A program made the translations under genes and the position numbers. Below the pieces are notes generated by a model. That model was not told the DNA's origin and did no database searches. It saw only the letters and a program-made list of their open reading frames with translations. From contig NZ_BMCT01000001.1 in NCBI RefSeq assembly GCF_014635325.1, positions 434,001 to 498,000 on the forward strand: a DNA stretch of 64,000 nt. Direction: 5' to 3'. This stretch comes from Azorhizobium oxalatiphilum. Its GTDB lineage: Bacteria > Pseudomonadota > Alphaproteobacteria > Rhizobiales > Xanthobacteraceae. Shown here piece after piece: positions 61,899 through 64,000 of the stretch (the stretch's first letter is position 1; every line of letters starts with the position of its first letter).

Positions 61899-63329
61899 AT
61901 GGACCTCATGTTGCAGATCGTGGTGGATGCGTCCGCCAAGGTACCACTCGTGACGCAGATCGTCAGCGCCGTCTCGGCCCGCATCGCCGAGGGCGCGCTG
62001 CCGTCGGGTTCGCGCCTGCCCTCGGTGCGCCAGCTCGCCGCTTTGTGCGGGGTCTCCACCCTCACCGTCTCCAACGCCTACAACCGCCTCGTGGCCGAGG
62101 GCCTGCTGGAGGCCCGGCGGGCCAGCGGCTATTATGTGGCTGCCCGCAAGGCATCGCGCGAGCCGCAGCGCCGGGCGCTGCCGGGCAGCGTGTCCATCGA
62201 CGCGCTCTGGCTGCTCCAGCGCGTCTATGAGGACGACCCCACCCTGCTGAAGGTGGGTGCCGGCTGGCTGCCGGAGAGCCATCTGTTCACGGACGGGCTG
62301 CGCCATGCGCTGGCGGCGCTGGCCAAGAAGCCGGGCGCGGCCGTCTCGCGCTATGGCAATCCGCTCGGCTACGCGCCGCTGCGCCGGGCGATCCAGATGC
62401 TGCTGACCCAGCGCGCCATCGATTGCGAGCCGGACCACATCATCCTCACCCACGGCGCCAGCCAGGCGCTGGACATCGCCGCCCGCGCCCTGCTGCAACC
62501 CGGCGACACCGCCTTCGTGGACGATCCGGGCTATTGCAATCTCTTCCCCACCTTGCGGCAGCTGGGGGTGAAGATCGTCGGCATCCCCCGCACCACGCAG
62601 GGGCCGGACGTGGAGGCGCTGGAGGCGCTGGCGCGGCAGCACCGGCCGCGGGTCTTCTTCACCAACACCGTGCTGCACAATCCCACCGGCACCGGCTGCG
62701 CGCCCTCGGTCATCTATCGGGTGCTGCGGGTGGCGGAGGATTTCGACTTCCATATCGTGGAGGACGACATCTTCGCCGGCATGGCCCCCGAGCAGGTGCC
62801 GAACATCGCCAGCCTCGACCAGTTCCGCCGCGTCTTGTATGTCGGCTCCTTCTCCAAGACCGTCTCGCCCGCCTTGCGGGTGGGCTATCTGGTGGTGGGC
62901 CGCGATCTCGTGGAGCGCATGCTCTATCTGAAGCTGTCCGGCGGCCTCACCTCCTCGGAGATCACCGAGCAGGCGGCCCATGCCATCCTCACCGAGGGGC
63001 ACCACCGCCTGCACCTCGCCCGCCTGCGCGACAAGCTGGCCGCCGCCCAGAAGGCGGTGTGCGATAACCTTGAGAACGCGGGCCTTTCCGTCTTCCACCG
63101 CCCCTCCGGCGGCATGTTCGTCTGGGCGGCCTTGCCGGGGCAGCCGGACATGGCCGAGGTGGCGCAGCGGGCGCTGGAGGAGGGCATCATGCTGGCCCCC
63201 GGCGCGCTGTTCAAAGCCGACCAGAAGCCCACCCCCTTCATGCGCTTCAATGTCACTTATGCGGACCACGCAAGGCTTTATCGCTTCCTTGAGCGCGCCA
63301 GTGGGAGCATGGTGCAGAATACGGCTTGA
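61899..63329 (+). CDS. MocR-type (GntR/aminotransferase) transcriptional regulator
   Basis: 476 residues. N-terminal GntR winged helix (about 12–80: LVTQIVSAVSARIAEGALPS, with RLPSVRQLAALCGVS) fused to a class I aminotransferase-like domain (about 110–470) that binds PLP through Lys in YVGSFSKTVSPALRVGYL. These proteins sense PLP-bound amino compounds and usually activate a divergent transaminase gene. Here the divergent omega-aminotransferase is the obvious target. Start is ambiguous among GTG 61872, ATG 61899 and ATG 61908. ATG 61899 is given. Confidence 0.9.
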   Translation: MDLMLQIVVDASAKVPLVTQIVSAVSARIAEGALPSGSRLPSVRQLAALCGVSTLTVSNAYNRLVAEGLLEARRASGYYVAARKASREPQRRALPGSVSIDALWLLQRVYEDDPTLLKVGAGWLPESHLFTDGLRHALAALAKKPGAAVSRYGNPLGYAPLRRAIQMLLTQRAIDCEPDHIILTHGASQALDIAARALLQPGDTAFVDDPGYCNLFPTLRQLGVKIVGIPRTTQGPDVEALEALARQHRPRVFFTNTVLHNPTGTGCAPSVIYRVLRVAEDFDFHIVEDDIFAGMAPEQVPNIASLDQFRRVLYVGSFSKTVSPALRVGYLVVGRDLVERMLYLKLSGGLTSSEITEQAAHAILTEGHHRLHLARLRDKLAAAQKAVCDNLENAGLSVFHRPSGGMFVWAALPGQPDMAEVAQRALEEGIMLAPGALFKADQKPTPFMRFNVTYADHARLYRFLERASGSMVQNTA

Positions 63330-63445
63330 TCCTCCCATCCCGAAGGGTGGTATACCGGTTGTGCACCACCTTCGTCCCCTTGAGGGGCCTTCGTCCCCCT
63401 GGGGTTCCGACCTAGACGCAGTTTTCCGACACGGAGTTTAAGACC

Positions 63446-64000
63446 ATGCGCCTGACAGCCGACGCCAGCGGCCTCTATCCCATCGCGCCGACCCCGTTCC
63501 ATCCGGACGGCCGCCTGGATGAGGCTTCCCTCGACACGCTGATGGAGCGCTACATCGCTGCCGGCGCCACCGGCGTGACCGTGCTCGGCATCATGGGCGA
63601 GGCCCCGAAGCTGGAGCCGGACGAGAGCCTGAACATCGCCGCCCGCTTCACCAAGGGCATGGCCGGCCTGCCGGTCATCGTCGGCGTCTCCGCTCCGGGA
63701 TTTGCCGCCATGCGCTGGCTGGCCCGCAACTCCATGGACAAGGGCGCGGCCGGCGTGATGATCGCCCCGATCCCGAGCCTGCGCACCGACGACCAGATCC
63801 TGAACTACTACCGTCAGGCCATCGAGGCGATCGGCACCGACATTCCCTTCGTCATCCAGGACTATCCGCTCACCCTCTCGGTGCAGATGACCCCCAAGGT
63901 CATCCGCCAGATCGTGGAGGAGCATCCCTCCTGCGTGATGCTGAAGCATGAGGACTGGCCGGGCCTGGAGAAGATCTCCACCCTGCGTGGCTTCCAGAAG
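63446..64000 (+). CDS. DapA-superfamily aldolase/lyase, 3' end outside window
   Basis: First 185 residues, open to the window edge. The TIM-barrel family (dihydrodipicolinate synthase, N-acetylneuraminate lyase, 5-keto-4-deoxyglucarate dehydratase) makes a Schiff base with Lys; here Lys is in CVMLKHEDWPG, and the Tyr of VIQDYPLTL matches the catalytic Tyr. The N-terminal YPIAPTPFHPDGRLDE and LGIMGEAPKLEPDE support the family. GGAG lies about nine bases before ATG 63446. It starts 116 bases after the MocR regulator on the same strand. Which pyruvate-type substrate it uses is unknown. Confidence 0.9.
   Translation, partial: MRLTADASGLYPIAPTPFHPDGRLDEASLDTLMERYIAAGATGVTVLGIMGEAPKLEPDESLNIAARFTKGMAGLPVIVGVSAPGFAAMRWLARNSMDKGAAGVMIAPIPSLRTDDQILNYYRQAIEAIGTDIPFVIQDYPLTLSVQMTPKVIRQIVEEHPSCVMLKHEDWPGLEKISTLRGFQK

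Noticed and set aside
63340-63430. Short tandem-like CTTCGTCCCC copies before the DapA-type gene
   Set aside because: Only two imperfect copies within about 25 bases. It may fold into a small hairpin, but there is not enough to call a repeat or riboswitch.

Overview
The window is GC-rich alphaproteobacterial chromosome, most likely order Hyphomicrobiales (Rhizobiales), and the gene set points to Xanthobacteraceae, close to Azorhizobium or Xanthobacter. Reasons: the order receptor–cheA–cheW–cheY–cheB–cheR followed by a globin-coupled chemoreceptor; the block divL–tsaE/amgK–murU–addB–addA–trxA; and DUF1127, DUF982, IalB and Tlde1 (DUF2778) family proteins. No insertion sequence, integrase, CRISPR array or rRNA was seen. 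The species guess is inference from gene order.

Layout. 1–8.8 kb: chemotaxis operon, with a chemoreceptor cut by the left edge, a hybrid CheA, CheW, CheY, CheB and CheR in an overlapping run, a clear terminator, then a soluble globin-coupled receptor. 8.9–17.7 kb: small envelope and hypothetical genes, a family 2 glycosyltransferase, tRNA-Gln(CTG), a methyltransferase, a rhodanese-ChrB fusion with the chromate transporter ChrA, and a CSS/EAL cyclic-di-GMP phosphodiesterase. 18–26.7 kb: YeiH-type transporter with its LysR regulator, a fumarylacetoacetate hydrolase (FAH) family protein, MsrA, pyrophosphatase, dUTPase, an Rrf2 regulator next to cysK, and an SGNH-like secreted protein. 26.9–39.4 kb: DivL-like sensor kinase with a Tyr-His H-box behind a perfect CtrA-type site, then TsaE-AmgK fusion, MurU-like enzyme, AddB, AddA and thioredoxin. 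39.5–42.6 kb: flavin reductase, IalB family protein and a membrane-anchored Tlde1-domain protein.

42.6–54.6 kb is the most distinctive region: a GntR (FCD) regulator divergent from an 11-kb run of genes on one strand. The run encodes an alpha/beta hydrolase of the dihydroxypseudooxynicotine-hydrolase type, an isochorismatase-fold amidohydrolase, two PuuE/imidase-like deacetylase-fold proteins on either side of an FAH-family enzyme, a complete branched-chain-type ABC importer, and an AtzG/AtzE-like amidase pair. Together these look like uptake and stepwise hydrolysis of a nitrogen-containing ring (cyclic imide, ureide or N-heterocycle). The substrate cannot be read from the sequence.

54.8–64 kb: PoxB-type pyruvate:quinone oxidoreductase, a FUSC-family membrane protein, a third chemoreceptor, a class III omega-aminotransferase, a divergent MocR-type regulator, and a DapA-superfamily lyase cut by the right edge.

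How the genes fit together: three receptors feed one CheA system; divL and its CtrA-type site tie the DNA-repair and wall-recycling block to cell-cycle control; the catabolic cluster has its own regulator and importer. Because of high GC, many genes carry long open frames on the other strand. These were treated as artefacts.
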